A DNA stretch of 64,000 nucleotides from Hydrotalea sandarakina (GCF_003254115.1 NZ_QKZV01000001.1:527585-591584), one strand, 5' to 3'. Shown: positions 53,959 through 63,374, counted from the first letter of the stretch. Numbers and translations: made by a program. The notes: generated from the letters alone by a model not told the origin.

Positions 53959-54465
53959 TTAAATCGGCAGTAATTGTTCAATTGGAAATTCAACAACCAT
54001 TACCTGACCAAGTGTTTGTAATTGAACATATACCTTTTTTTTACCGAGACGAACTATTTCGCCTTCATTGTCCATAAAGATGCCTGCTTTAATTTTTACT
54101 CTATTTTTTTCACGCAATATTTTAGCATCCGTAACTTGTATGCTGGCATCGGGCATTAAAAGAAAACTTTTAATGGTTTTAATTTCTTCTTCTTGAATTA
54201 CCGCAGGCTTGCCTAAGTATTTTACAAAATTGATTACACCGTTTGTTTCAAGAACAGGAATTCTATCGGATTCGTCTATGTGCACAAAAACATATGATCT
54301 AAAAATTGGAATATCAATGATTTTTTTTCTGTCCGTCCATTGCCTTTCTACTTTTTGTGTCGGACACCAACTTTCAATTCCTTTTTGTATTAGTAAATTA
54401 TCTGTTTTTTTTTCACAGCGTGATTTTGTATAAATGGCATACCATTTTTTTTCTTTCCCCAACAT
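53959..54465 (-). CDS. UpxY-type transcription antiterminator (NusG-like)
   Basis: 168 residues. The NusG N-terminal domain is recognisable (KWYAIYTKSRCEKKTDNLL, FRSYVFVHID, VINFVKYLGKPAVI), followed by a KOW-like domain (VKIKAGIFMDNEGEIVRLG). UpxY proteins promote read-through of their own capsule operons. It is the first gene of the polysaccharide set on the minus strand, 21 bases before the KdsC-like gene, as expected. Confidence 0.92.
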   Translation of the reverse strand: MLGKEKKWYAIYTKSRCEKKTDNLLIQKGIESWCPTQKVERQWTDRKKIIDIPIFRSYVFVHIDESDRIPVLETNGVINFVKYLGKPAVIQEEEIKTIKSFLLMPDASIQVTDAKILREKNRVKIKAGIFMDNEGEIVRLGKKKVYVQLQTLGQVMVVEFPIEQLLPI

Positions 54466-54544
54466 AGTATAATGAATTCAATTGCAAATGTAAGATTAAG
54501 TAATTCTTACAAAACAAGTACATTTATTTATTGTGTGTAATAAA

Positions 54545-54572
54545 AAAAGAAGACCATTGCAGGTCTTCTTTT
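54545..54572 (-). terminator. Terminator of the tail-specific protease gene
   Basis: AAAAGAAGACC and GGTCTTCTTTT pair around ATTGCA. On the minus strand it follows the protease stop by about 25 bases and ends in a T run. It also separates the protease gene from UpxY. Confidence 0.86.
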
Positions 54573-54598
54573 AGAAAGTTAAAAAGGTTTATTGAAAT

Positions 54599-56764
54599 TT
54601 AGTGGCGTTTCCAGGCTGTTTGCGTTTTACTTGCATCTATCATGTCACTTACTACTTTTGCCGACTGATAAATATACATGTCTTTTGTTCTATCCTTCAA
54701 CCAGTCTTGGTAGCGTTTCCCTTTTGCAGTATCGGGATTGTTGTAATAGGTATCCTTATCTTGTGGCAATACTTGTAAGTCCATAGGTGTCTTCAATTTT
54801 ATTAAATTATTGTCCTGCTCGGCCGTAGCTACAATTTGTTTTTGGTCTTTTTTAAATGTTTGATAATTTAATTGAACAGGTGCATCTGTTTTTTGAGCCA
54901 ACCATTTCGTATTCGCATTTAGAAGACTAAATGTAGTGTCGGCTTGTATGGCAGCATTTTCTTTTTGAATTAATGCACTTCTATCATAATTATCCTGCCA
55001 AGTTTGATAAGTAGCTTTCGCTATTTCATCCCAAGGTAATGCAGATGGATTATCCTTTTCGCGCATCTTCATATAATCGTACAAATCGGGGATAACAACA
55101 TCGGGGGTTACGCCTTTTAACTGAGTGGAACCTCCATTAATTCTATAAAATTTCTGAAAGGTTAATTTTACTGCACCATATTCTGTTCTGCCAGAAAAAT
55201 TGTCTAATGGTTTACCTAATGGTACATTTTTTTGAACTGTACCTTTTCCATAAGAACGACTTCCTATAATAATACCTCGCTTGTAGTCTTGAATAGCTGC
55301 TGCAAAAATTTCACTGGCTGATGCACTACCTTCATTAATCATAACAGCCAATGGGCCATCATACAGAATTGAGTTATCACGATCGGTTAGTACAGTTGAA
55401 TTACCGTCTTTATCACGTACCTGTACAACCGGTCCTTGCCCAATAAATAAGCCCACCATTTGCACTACTTCATATAATGATCCCCCGCCATTAAAGCGAA
55501 GGTCTAAAATAATACCATCTACTTTTTGCTCCTTTAATTTCTTAACTTCCTTTGCAACATCATCTGAACTGCGTGAGCCATTAGCACGTTCAAAATCAGC
55601 ATAAAACTCAGGTAAATAAATGTACCCGATTTTTTTACCATTTTGATTCAATACAAGGCTGCGGGCAAATGACTCATCCAATACAACTTCACTTCTGATT
55701 AATGATACTACTTTAATGCTTCCGTCAGGGTGTTTTACAGTTAATCTTACTTCAGTGCCTTTATCGCCTCTAATTAGTTTAACAGCATCTGTAACATCAT
55801 AACCTGTAATATCAACCGGTTCGGCATTGCCTTGCCCAACTTTTAAAATAATATCATTTGCCATTAATTGACCACTTTTCCAAGCTGCACCTCCATTTTG
55901 AATACTTACAATTTTTATATTTCCATCAGACTCGGTAAGCTGTGCCCCAATTCCATAAAAACGATTGCTCATCATTTCATCAAATTCACGCTTTTCTACA
56001 GGTGGAAAGTAATCAGTATGAGGGTCCATTAAATTACAAATGGTATTTAAGAATAAATTGAAACGTTCATCATCTGAGAACTTTACTTTTATTCTTTCAA
56101 AGATTTTATTTTCTGTACGCAATACACTTTGTCTGGCTTCTTCTTCTAATTGTTTATCGGTTTTATTTTTTATGGAATCAACTGTTGCTTTTTCACGTTG
56201 GTTTTGCAAATCATAATAACGCGTTAAGGTTATGTATTTTAGTTTTTTATACCAACGATCTTTTTTGTCGGCTTCATTTTTAGGAAAATCAAGCTCATCA
56301 ACATTTGTTACAATAGAATCATTAGAAGTGAAAGTGAAAGGCTTAGAAAGAATTGATTTATACAAATCAACTGTTTCAGCTACACGCATATTATAAATGG
56401 TTGAAACCGCTGGAACAAATGAAATAGGCATAGTGCCATGAATTTCATCATCAATAGTTGTAGCATATTTTTTTAATGACTCAATATCCTTTTGCAGAAA
56501 AATACTTTTATCATCATCTGCCCACATGTCAGTTAAATACTTATTAAATACTTTAACAGAGAAAGAATCATTAATTTTTTGCGGACTATAATGTTCATTT
56601 TCCAACAATTGGCCAATGGCAATTAATAATCGCTGCTTTTGTGTAATGGTTAAATCATTCTTAGCTTTAAATGTAGTAAATGCAACAAATGAAACACCAA
56701 ATAAAATAAGTAAGGCTACAACAATTCCTTTAGGAGTCTTCATAAATTTTAAAAAATTTTTCAT
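54599..56764 (-). CDS. prc: Tail-specific protease (carboxy-terminal processing peptidase)
   Basis: 721 residues from the ATG at 56764 (MKNFLKF); one four codons earlier is also possible. A signal anchor (GIVVALLILFGVSFVAF) is followed by a long N-terminal helical domain, a PDZ domain (GIGAQLTESDGNIKI, AAWKSGQLMANDIILKVG) and the S41 core with SASASE and SYGKG as the Ser-Lys dyad. The C-terminal extension makes it the Prc/Tsp form, unlike the shorter protease at 25498. It degrades or trims periplasmic proteins. Single gene with its own terminator. Confidence 0.93.
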   Translation of the reverse strand: MKNFLKFMKTPKGIVVALLILFGVSFVAFTTFKAKNDLTITQKQRLLIAIGQLLENEHYSPQKINDSFSVKVFNKYLTDMWADDDKSIFLQKDIESLKKYATTIDDEIHGTMPISFVPAVSTIYNMRVAETVDLYKSILSKPFTFTSNDSIVTNVDELDFPKNEADKKDRWYKKLKYITLTRYYDLQNQREKATVDSIKNKTDKQLEEEARQSVLRTENKIFERIKVKFSDDERFNLFLNTICNLMDPHTDYFPPVEKREFDEMMSNRFYGIGAQLTESDGNIKIVSIQNGGAAWKSGQLMANDIILKVGQGNAEPVDITGYDVTDAVKLIRGDKGTEVRLTVKHPDGSIKVVSLIRSEVVLDESFARSLVLNQNGKKIGYIYLPEFYADFERANGSRSSDDVAKEVKKLKEQKVDGIILDLRFNGGGSLYEVVQMVGLFIGQGPVVQVRDKDGNSTVLTDRDNSILYDGPLAVMINEGSASASEIFAAAIQDYKRGIIIGSRSYGKGTVQKNVPLGKPLDNFSGRTEYGAVKLTFQKFYRINGGSTQLKGVTPDVVIPDLYDYMKMREKDNPSALPWDEIAKATYQTWQDNYDRSALIQKENAAIQADTTFSLLNANTKWLAQKTDAPVQLNYQTFKKDQKQIVATAEQDNNLIKLKTPMDLQVLPQDKDTYYNNPDTAKGKRYQDWLKDRTKDMYIYQSAKVVSDMIDASKTQTAWKRH

Positions 56765-56867
56765 ATTAATCTCCAAAAATACATGAATTACAACTGTGGT
56801 AAAAGTAAGGTTTCCCTATTAACAAAGGTTTTGTAATCGTAAACTTTTATTTATTTAAAAATTTGCT

Positions 56868-56896
56868 TTGAAAAATGCTGAATTATCTTATTTTTG
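56868..56896 (+). promoter_or_regulatory. Promoter of tRNA-His
   Basis: TTG at 56868-56870 and TATTTTTG at 56889-56896, spaced 18 bases, close to the same arrangement as at tRNA-Lys. The tRNA begins 14 bases after the -7 element. Confidence 0.72.
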
Positions 56897-56909
56897 CTGC
56901 CCATTAAAC

Positions 56910-56984
56910 GGAGAGCGTAGCTCAGTTGGTTAGAGCGACAGTTTGTGGCACTGTAGGTCGTGGGTTCGAGACCCATCGTTCTCC
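56910..56984 (+). tRNA. tRNA-His (anticodon GTG)
   Basis: A 75-base cloverleaf including the extra G at position -1 (56910), which pairs with C at 56984 and is the identity mark of tRNA-His. Acceptor stem GAGAGCG/CGTTCTC, anticodon stem ACAGT/ACTGT around TTGTGGC, T arm GTGGG/CCCAT around TTCGAGA. No encoded CCA. A long open frame that begins inside it is not real in that part. Confidence 0.96.
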
Positions 56985-56990
56985 CTCAAA

Positions 56991-57023
56991 GCCCTCCTAA
57001 ATAAATTAGGCGGGCTTTTTTTT
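56991..57023 (+). terminator. Terminator of tRNA-His
   Basis: GCCCTCCTAA and TTAGGCGGGC form a ten-base-pair stem with one mismatch and a five-base loop, then eight T residues. It ends 12 bases before the next gene. Confidence 0.85.
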
Positions 57024-57035
57024 GAAAACCTTATT

Positions 57036-57638
57036 ATGCAGCATATGCATTGGTATTACCTGCTTCCACTTATTTCCGGACTGATTGGCTGGATATTCAA
57101 TACTATTTTGATCATTTTCCTTTTTAAACCCCATCAACCTAAAAAAATTGTTTTTTTTACATTTCAAGGTATTTTGCCTAAAAAGCAACAAGCACTGGCC
57201 AATAGGTTGGCTACAATTATTGCAGAACAATTTCCTTTAAACGACATTAAAGCAAAAATATCATCGCCCGAAAGTGTGAATGCCATGTTACCTGCAGCAG
57301 AATCTGCAATTGATGATTTTTTAAGAAAGAAGTTGGTTGAAAAAATGCCGATGCTATCAATGTTTGTAAGCGACAGACTTATTAATGAATTAAAAAATAT
57401 ATTTATTGATGAAATTAAAATTCTTTTCCCGGTGCTTATCAATAAATATGCAGATAATATTTTAAATAAAGAGGCATTGAAAAGTGTCATTCACAATTAT
57501 TTGAATAATATAACTGCACAACAAATTGAAATATATATTAAAAAAAATACACCAATTTTAAAAATAATTCAGTGGTGGGGATTGGTTAGCGGATTATTAA
57601 TAGGAGTTGTACAATTATGCTTAATTTTATTAAGTTAA
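57036..57638 (+). CDS. DUF445 family membrane protein
   Basis: 200 residues from the ATG at 57036; the frame is open back to 56943 but that part lies in tRNA-His and its terminator. An N-terminal transmembrane helix with LISGLIGWIFNTILIIFLF and a following FKPHQPKKI...GILPKKQQALA segment fits DUF445, which also has one helix at the C-terminus (GLVSGLLIGVVQLCLILL). The part between is helical. The function of DUF445 is unknown. It sits right after the tRNA terminator. Confidence 0.8.
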   Translation: MQHMHWYYLLPLISGLIGWIFNTILIIFLFKPHQPKKIVFFTFQGILPKKQQALANRLATIIAEQFPLNDIKAKISSPESVNAMLPAAESAIDDFLRKKLVEKMPMLSMFVSDRLINELKNIFIDEIKILFPVLINKYADNILNKEALKSVIHNYLNNITAQQIEIYIKKNTPILKIIQWWGLVSGLLIGVVQLCLILLS

Positions 57639-57754
57639 TCGGTACACTTCCAGTTTTCATCGGTAATCTTATTGAACTTTATCCATTTACAATTGTCATT
57701 TTACCGTTTATCTATTGAACGAACATTTTATATAAAAAACAATAGAATTTTGCA

Positions 57755-60469
57755 ATGAAATTTACAGCAATCATGAGGAAAATTACTTTAACCCTAGTTT
57801 TAATAGTTTCAACTGTAGTTATCGCTTATAGTCAATTTCCCGGTGGAGGAAGGCCGGGTGGCGGACGTATGGGCGGACAAAATATGAATGTTGGCCATTT
57901 TTATGGTAAACTGGTAGATGCAAAAACCAATAAGCCTGTTGCTGATGCTACAGTGCAATTAATTGGAAATAAATTTGATACTGCCACTAAAAAAATGAAA
58001 GAAGTAATATTGGCTACTGTTTTAGCAAAGCCTAATGGTGATTTTAGTATAGAAAACCTTCCGGTTTTCGGCAATTTTAAATTAATTGCATCCGCTATTG
58101 GATACAAAAATTTAAATCAAACTGTTTCATTTAACATAAAATTCCCTTCCGGCGGGGCTGCCCAAGATCCCAACTTTATGCAGCAAATGCTAAATATGGT
58201 TGATAAAGATTTGGGAAATCTTAAAATGGATGCTGAAGCCAATGATTTGGGTAATGTAACCGTATCTGCCCCTATTAAACAACAATTTGAAATGGGTATA
58301 GATAGGAAAATTTTTAATGTTGATAAAAACCTTGAAAGCACAGGGCAAACAGCTACTGAAGTAATGAAAAATATTCCTTCGGTGAATGTTGATATTGATG
58401 GTAATGTTACTTTGCGTAATGCTACACCTACCATATTTATTGATGACAGACCCACTACATTAACATTAGACCAAATTCCTGCCGATATTATAGACAGAAT
58501 TGAAATTATTACCAACCCTTCCGCAAAATATGATGCATCAGGTGGAAATGCAGGAATTATCAACATTATTTTAAAGAAAAATAAAAAAGTTGGATACAAC
58601 GGAGGTGTTAGAGCGGGTGTAGATTCATATGGAAAGTTGAATGGCGGTGGTGATTTTAACGTTAGACAAGGTAAAATAAATGCATTCATCAATTTAAACT
58701 ATAACCAAAGAAAATTTAAATCCGACGGTACAACCAATCAAAATAACTTCTTTAATCCACCCAGTGTTGTTAACTCATCACAAAATGCAGTAAATAACGG
58801 CGAATTTAAATTTTTGAGAGGTGGTTTTGATTTTCTTGCCGATAACAGAAATACATTTACATTAGCCGGAAACTACGTAAAAGGTCAATTTAATTCTACA
58901 ACAGACTTAAATTTAGATTCTACCATCAATTCCATTTATACTGCCAATAATCAAGGCTTAAGCACCGCCTATCGCGAATTCCAAAACACCGGTGCTCAAT
59001 TAAGTTACAAACACAATTTTGCCAAAAATGGGGAGAACCTTACTGCAGATATTAATTATAATGCCAGTACAAATAACAGCAACTCAAATAACAATATTTA
59101 CACATACTTTCCAAATACTACTGCTCAAAAACAACTTCCTTTGCTACAGCAAACCATTACCGATGGTTCTCAAAAATATTATACCTTCCAATCTGATTAC
59201 GAAAACCCAATTTCAGATAGCAAAAAATTTGAAGCAGGTATAAGAGCTGCCATTCGTGATTTTGGCAATAATAGTATTCAATCGAAATACAACAACAATA
59301 CAGGCAACTACGAAGTATTGCCAGGCATTAGTAACAATTATAAATTTAATGACCAGGTTTATGCAGCCTACATAAACTATAAAGGCAAAGTAAACAAATT
59401 AGGTTACCAAATTGGTTTGCGTGCTGAAAGTTCCAATTATACAGGTACCTTACTAAATTCAAAAGGTATTGATTCTGCTACGTTTTCCGTAAAATATCCG
59501 ATTAGTTTATTTCCAAGTGCATTCTTAACTTATAAATTAACGGATAAACAAGATTTACAAATTAATTATTCAAGAAGAGTAAACCGACCAAATTTCTTTC
59601 AATTAATACCTTTTCCAAATTATACCAACTATCCGGTTTCTGTTAGTGTAGGTAATCCGGGCCTAAATCCTGAGTTTACGAATTCCATGGAATTATCATA
59701 CAATAATGCCTATAAGCCAAAAGCTAATTTTTTAGCAACCCTTTACTTTAAATACTCAACCAACTTAATAACTCAATATATATACAGGGGTAAAGACCAG
59801 CTAAATCCGGGCTCAAATGACAGTATTTATTATTCAACTTATATTAATGCCAATAGTGCTGTTTCCTATGGATTGGAATTAACCAACAATATGCCTGTTA
59901 CAAAATGGTGGGATTTATTGTTGAATTTGAACTTATTTAATTCAAAAATTAATGCCGGAAATATAAATGCCAACAATGGCAATGGCGAGGTTTCAATAGC
60001 TACTAATTCCATACTGAGCTATTTTGCAAAAATGAACAGTAATTTTAAATTAGGTAAAGGAATTTCATTGCAGATAAGTGGTAATTACCAATCTAAAACA
60101 GTTTTACCACAAAATAACAGTGGCGGCGGTGGACCGTTTAACCAAGTGCAAACTACTGCACAAGGATATTTATTACCACGTTGGAGCATTGACGCCGCTA
60201 TAAGAAAGGATTGGACATGGAAAAAAGGACAAAGTGGATCATTAACGTTAGGCATGAACGATATATTTAGAACCAATTATCAGGAAGCATATTCAGAACA
60301 GATTGGTTTGTTCAACCAAGACAATCGTAGAATAAGCAACCCACAACTTTTACGTTTAACCTTTAGTTACCGATTTGGTAAATTTGATGCCAGCTTATTT
60401 AAACGCAAAAATTTAAAATCACAAATGCCTGATTCAGGAGGAATGGATATGATGGGTGGTGGTAACTAA
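57755..60469 (+). CDS. TonB-dependent-receptor-like outer-membrane protein
   Basis: 904 residues. A signal peptide (to about 26) is followed by a Gly-rich stretch with GGGRPGGGRMGGQN, a carboxypeptidase-regulatory-like domain (GKLVDAKTNKPVADATVQ), a plug-like domain (VMKNIPSVNVDIDGNVTLRN, IEIITNPSAKYDASGG) and a large barrel. It ends in a second Gly/Met-rich tail (MDMMGGGN) instead of the usual aromatic residue. No SusD partner is encoded. The start could be Met7 (57773). The ligand is unknown. Confidence 0.87.
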   Translation: MKFTAIMRKITLTLVLIVSTVVIAYSQFPGGGRPGGGRMGGQNMNVGHFYGKLVDAKTNKPVADATVQLIGNKFDTATKKMKEVILATVLAKPNGDFSIENLPVFGNFKLIASAIGYKNLNQTVSFNIKFPSGGAAQDPNFMQQMLNMVDKDLGNLKMDAEANDLGNVTVSAPIKQQFEMGIDRKIFNVDKNLESTGQTATEVMKNIPSVNVDIDGNVTLRNATPTIFIDDRPTTLTLDQIPADIIDRIEIITNPSAKYDASGGNAGIINIILKKNKKVGYNGGVRAGVDSYGKLNGGGDFNVRQGKINAFINLNYNQRKFKSDGTTNQNNFFNPPSVVNSSQNAVNNGEFKFLRGGFDFLADNRNTFTLAGNYVKGQFNSTTDLNLDSTINSIYTANNQGLSTAYREFQNTGAQLSYKHNFAKNGENLTADINYNASTNNSNSNNNIYTYFPNTTAQKQLPLLQQTITDGSQKYYTFQSDYENPISDSKKFEAGIRAAIRDFGNNSIQSKYNNNTGNYEVLPGISNNYKFNDQVYAAYINYKGKVNKLGYQIGLRAESSNYTGTLLNSKGIDSATFSVKYPISLFPSAFLTYKLTDKQDLQINYSRRVNRPNFFQLIPFPNYTNYPVSVSVGNPGLNPEFTNSMELSYNNAYKPKANFLATLYFKYSTNLITQYIYRGKDQLNPGSNDSIYYSTYINANSAVSYGLELTNNMPVTKWWDLLLNLNLFNSKINAGNINANNGNGEVSIATNSILSYFAKMNSNFKLGKGISLQISGNYQSKTVLPQNNSGGGGPFNQVQTTAQGYLLPRWSIDAAIRKDWTWKKGQSGSLTLGMNDIFRTNYQEAYSEQIGLFNQDNRRISNPQLLRLTFSYRFGKFDASLFKRKNLKSQMPDSGGMDMMGGGN

Positions 60470-60495
60470 TAAAAGAATTATTATAACCTAAATGA

Positions 60496-60530
60496 AAAGT
60501 GGTAGCTTAGTTTCTACCACTTTTTTTATT
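60496..60530 (+). terminator. Terminator after the receptor gene
   Basis: AAAGTGGTAG and CTACCACTTT pair around an eight-base loop, then a T run. It ends the receptor transcript. Confidence 0.87.
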
Positions 60531-60691
60531 TCTGTTTATAAAAAACTATTAAAATTTCAACCCACTCAATACATTATTTCAATACATTTTTAGGTAATTA
60601 TTATAATTCTGTCAGTTATAATGTCCAATACAACTATATTCTACCAAATAAGTATGGTATGTAAAACTTACCTTTGCAGCAACATTTTAAT

Positions 60692-61072
60692 ATGAAATAT
60701 TTATTATCTATAATTCTTTTGCCCTTATTCATAGCTTGTGGCTCAAAACAAGAGTATGCACCAGCCGAAAATGAATTAGATGCTGGGCGTCAATTTATTG
60801 AAGCTACTTTACAAGGCGATTTTAAAAAAGCAAATTTTTATTTAATGCAAGATAGTACGAACATTAAGCTATTAAAGCATATGGAAGAATCTTACAAAAA
60901 TTATCCTGAAGATATAAAAAAACAATACAACAGCTCATCCATCAATATCAATAGCATAAATGATTTGTCGCCTAATGAAACTGAAATTAATTATGCAAAT
61001 TCCTACGACAAAATTGCACACAGCATTAAAGTGGTTAAGGTAAACGGAAAATGGTTAGTCCAATTCAATTAG
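60692..61072 (+). CDS. Small lipoprotein, NTF2-like (DUF4878-type)
   Basis: 126 residues. The signal ends in a lipobox (LLPLFIACGSKQ). After it, DAGRQFIEATLQGDFKKANFYL and the closing VVKVNGKWLVQF resemble DUF4878 proteins, which share an NTF2-like fold and bind unknown ligands. The ATG at 60692 begins the signal peptide; an upstream frame adds only six residues. It lies 52 bases before the TauE gene and may be part of that unit. Confidence 0.72.
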   Translation: MKYLLSIILLPLFIACGSKQEYAPAENELDAGRQFIEATLQGDFKKANFYLMQDSTNIKLLKHMEESYKNYPEDIKKQYNSSSININSINDLSPNETEINYANSYDKIAHSIKVVKVNGKWLVQFN

Positions 61073-61124
61073 AACAGAATTAAATTTTTTATGTAAAATA
61101 TTAATATAAACCAATATAAAACTG

Positions 61125-61961
61125 ATGTCGATTATTACATTTACTATACTTATTTTTTTTGGTTCATTACTGGCAGGATTTTTAGGTTCATTAACAGGAT
61201 TAGGCGGCGGATTTGTTATTATTCCCATGCTTACACTATTATTTGGCGTTGATATACGGTATGCCATTGGTGCATCATTGGTAGCGGTAATTGCCACTTC
61301 TTCAGGAGCAGCAGCAGCATATGTAAAAGAAGGTATAACCAATATTAGATTAGGAATGTTTCTTGAAATTGCAACTACTACCGGAGCTGTTTTAGGTGCA
61401 TACATTGCATCCTACACGCCTGTAAATACCATTGCAATTATATTCGGCGGAATCTTAATATTTTCTGCGTATTTATCATTGAAAAAGAAAAACGAAAACA
61501 TTTTACAAACAACAAAAAGTAAATTATCATATACATTTAAACTAAATGGCACCTACCCTACACCTGAAGGCGAAATTGGATACAAAGTTACCAATGTTAT
61601 TGGCGGTTTTTTTACAATGATGGGCGCCGGTTTGCTTTCGGGGTTGTTGGGTGTTGGCTCGGGAGCACTAAAGGTTTTGGCCATGGATAATATTATGCGG
61701 ATACCATTTAAAGTATCTACTACTACCAGCAATTTTATGATTGGGGTAACTGCTGCGGCAAGTGCCGGTATATATTTATACAGAGGATATATAGATCCGG
61801 GCATATGCTTACCCGTAACTTTAGGTGTATTAGGCGGCGCACTATTAGGATCAAAATTTTTAACCAATGCTAAAACAAGCAGATTAAGACAAATTTTTGC
61901 TTTTGTAATTATTGCAATAGCATTAGAAATGTTATATAACGGTTTCAATAAAAAATTCTAA
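61125..61961 (+). CDS. TauE/SafE (TSUP) family transporter
   Basis: 278 residues with about seven or eight helices. The two-fold family pattern is visible: GSLTGLGGGFVIIPMLTLLFG and IGASLVAVIATSSGAAAAY in the first half, GLLSGLLGVGSGALKVLAMD and STTTSNFMIGVTAAASAG in the second. It moves a small organic or sulfur anion across the inner membrane. It is followed after three bases by a DUF1634 gene, a common pairing, and is separate from the transporter fused to the Met8-like domain in the sulfur operon. Confidence 0.9.
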   Translation: MSIITFTILIFFGSLLAGFLGSLTGLGGGFVIIPMLTLLFGVDIRYAIGASLVAVIATSSGAAAAYVKEGITNIRLGMFLEIATTTGAVLGAYIASYTPVNTIAIIFGGILIFSAYLSLKKKNENILQTTKSKLSYTFKLNGTYPTPEGEIGYKVTNVIGGFFTMMGAGLLSGLLGVGSGALKVLAMDNIMRIPFKVSTTTSNFMIGVTAAASAGIYLYRGYIDPGICLPVTLGVLGGALLGSKFLTNAKTSRLRQIFAFVIIAIALEMLYNGFNKKF

Positions 61962-61964
61962 CCC

Positions 61965-62351
61965 ATGAAAAAAATAATGCAAGATGATGATTTAGAATAT
62001 GCAATGGGCAACCTATTGCGCTTAGGTGTTGTAATTTCATCAATTATTGTATTTATTGGAGGCATCATTTTTTTATATAAACATGGTACACATATACCTG
62101 AATACCATATTTTCAAGGGTAATGAAAGTATGTTTAACTCTTTACCTAAAATTTTTATTGGACTAAAAAGCTTTAAAGGACAAGCCATTATTCAATTAGG
62201 TATTATTGTACTCATATTAACACCCATTGCGCGAATTATTTTTTCTTTTATCGGTTTTTTGTTTGAAAAAGACCTGTTATACATGCTGTTGACTTTAATT
62301 GTTTTGGCTATTATATCTTTTAGCTTATTGGCTGGAACAAAAATTGTATAA
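61965..62351 (+). CDS. DUF1634 membrane protein
   Basis: 128 residues with three helices (LRLGVVISSIIVFIGGIIFL, IIQLGIIVLILTPIARIIF, LLYMLLTLIVLAIISFSLL) and an N-terminal QDDDLEYAMGNLLR segment, as in DUF1634. It directly follows the TauE gene and probably forms a complex with it; the family is usually found in this pairing. The function is not known. Confidence 0.86.
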   Translation: MKKIMQDDDLEYAMGNLLRLGVVISSIIVFIGGIIFLYKHGTHIPEYHIFKGNESMFNSLPKIFIGLKSFKGQAIIQLGIIVLILTPIARIIFSFIGFLFEKDLLYMLLTLIVLAIISFSLLAGTKIV

Positions 62352-62416
62352 AAAAGGTAAAATAATTTGTTAGAAAAGCAATACACAACCCTTAATTTTG
62401 CTGAAAATATTTCGAA

Positions 62417-62575
62417 ATGGAAAATAAAGCTTCAACCGGAAAATATTGGATTTTATTCTTTCTTTCTTTAATCCTTATCATCTTCATGCTTATTGCACCC
62501 GATGTTCGCCCTTATTTTTGGTTAGCATTACCATTGGTTTGCACCTTCTTTGTGAAAGCTTTAGATGTTATTTAA
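62417..62575 (+). CDS. 52-residue membrane protein
   Basis: A short frame of 52 codons plus stop with ATG at 62417. Two hydrophobic helices (WILFFLSLILIIFMLIA and FWLALPLVCTFFVKA) are joined by a short loop PDVRPY. The codon use and helix pattern look like a real small membrane protein, but the evidence is limited to the sequence itself. It lies 65 bases after DUF1634. Confidence 0.5.
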   Translation: MENKASTGKYWILFFLSLILIIFMLIAPDVRPYFWLALPLVCTFFVKALDVI

Positions 62576-62627
62576 GCAATAACACATTTATTGTTTTTCA
62601 ATCAGTATTTATTTAAAATAGTTGTGA

Positions 62628-63374
62628 CTATTTAAACGATTTAATTAATCGTAATTTATGTGTGCGCTTATTAGTAAGGGATGAAATGATGCCCATACTA
62701 TCAATTTTATCAATTTTTACGTAGCTTGACGCATGAATGATAGAATGACTATTGAGTAAAATTCCTACGTGGGTAATCTTACCATTTTCATCATCAAAAA
62801 ATGCCAGGTCGCCACAACTTGCTTCTTCCAAAAAACCAATATTATTGCCTAATTCCGCTTGCTGGTAAGCATCTCTAGGCAAATATTTACCCATCATTTT
62901 AAATACCTGTTGCGAAAAGCCACTACAATCAATACCAAATATTGATTTTCCACCCCATAAATATGGTGCCCCTAAATATTTTGCTGTAAGTGCCACAATA
63001 TTTTCTTCAGCAAATTGCAAATTACCATTATTTTCTTCACCGGCACATTCAACAAGGTAATTGTTTATATGCAATGGCTTATTAAACCAAGGTGTACCAA
63101 TACTTACCAAAATATTATTTTGATTAATTGCAACATTATTAATGGCATTTAAATGCCATCCGACATTGGGTTCTACATAATCAACTAATGCTAACTGGCC
63201 AACTTGACACCAACCTTCATAGCCATCGTATGTACATTTTATTCTAACAAAATCGCCTTGTTCCTCAAAAAAAGTAGCGGATTCTAAAAACAATAATTGG
63301 GTTACTATTTCACTCTTATGTGAAGGTTCTTTTCTAATGGGTGCAACACTTACAATACAAACGCATAAATGCAT
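62628..63374 (-). CDS. NlpC/P60 (C40) cell-wall hydrolase
   Basis: 248 residues. The catalytic Cys is C150 in GIDCSGFSQQ, with His H202 in THVGIL and H214 in IIHASS. The first 110 residues form two SH3b-like segments (VAPIRKEPSHKSEIVTQLL and PWFNKPLHINNYLVECAG). Enzymes of this plan cut the gamma-D-Glu-diamino acid bond in muropeptides, in recycling or wall remodelling. No clear signal peptide is seen, so a cytoplasmic YkfC-like role is possible. Confidence 0.88.
   Translation of the reverse strand: MHLCVCIVSVAPIRKEPSHKSEIVTQLLFLESATFFEEQGDFVRIKCTYDGYEGWCQVGQLALVDYVEPNVGWHLNAINNVAINQNNILVSIGTPWFNKPLHINNYLVECAGEENNGNLQFAEENIVALTAKYLGAPYLWGGKSIFGIDCSGFSQQVFKMMGKYLPRDAYQQAELGNNIGFLEEASCGDLAFFDDENGKITHVGILLNSHSIIHASSYVKIDKIDSMGIISSLTNKRTHKLRLIKSFK

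Noticed and set aside
56943-57035. N-terminal extension of the DUF445 frame
   Set aside because: It begins inside tRNA-His and crosses its terminator.
58117-58692. 191-codon open frame on the minus strand
   Set aside because: Antisense to the outer-membrane receptor gene; no signal, motif or regulatory context of its own.
61553-61948. 131-codon minus-strand frame
   Set aside because: Antisense to the TauE gene; hydrophobic because the real gene is.
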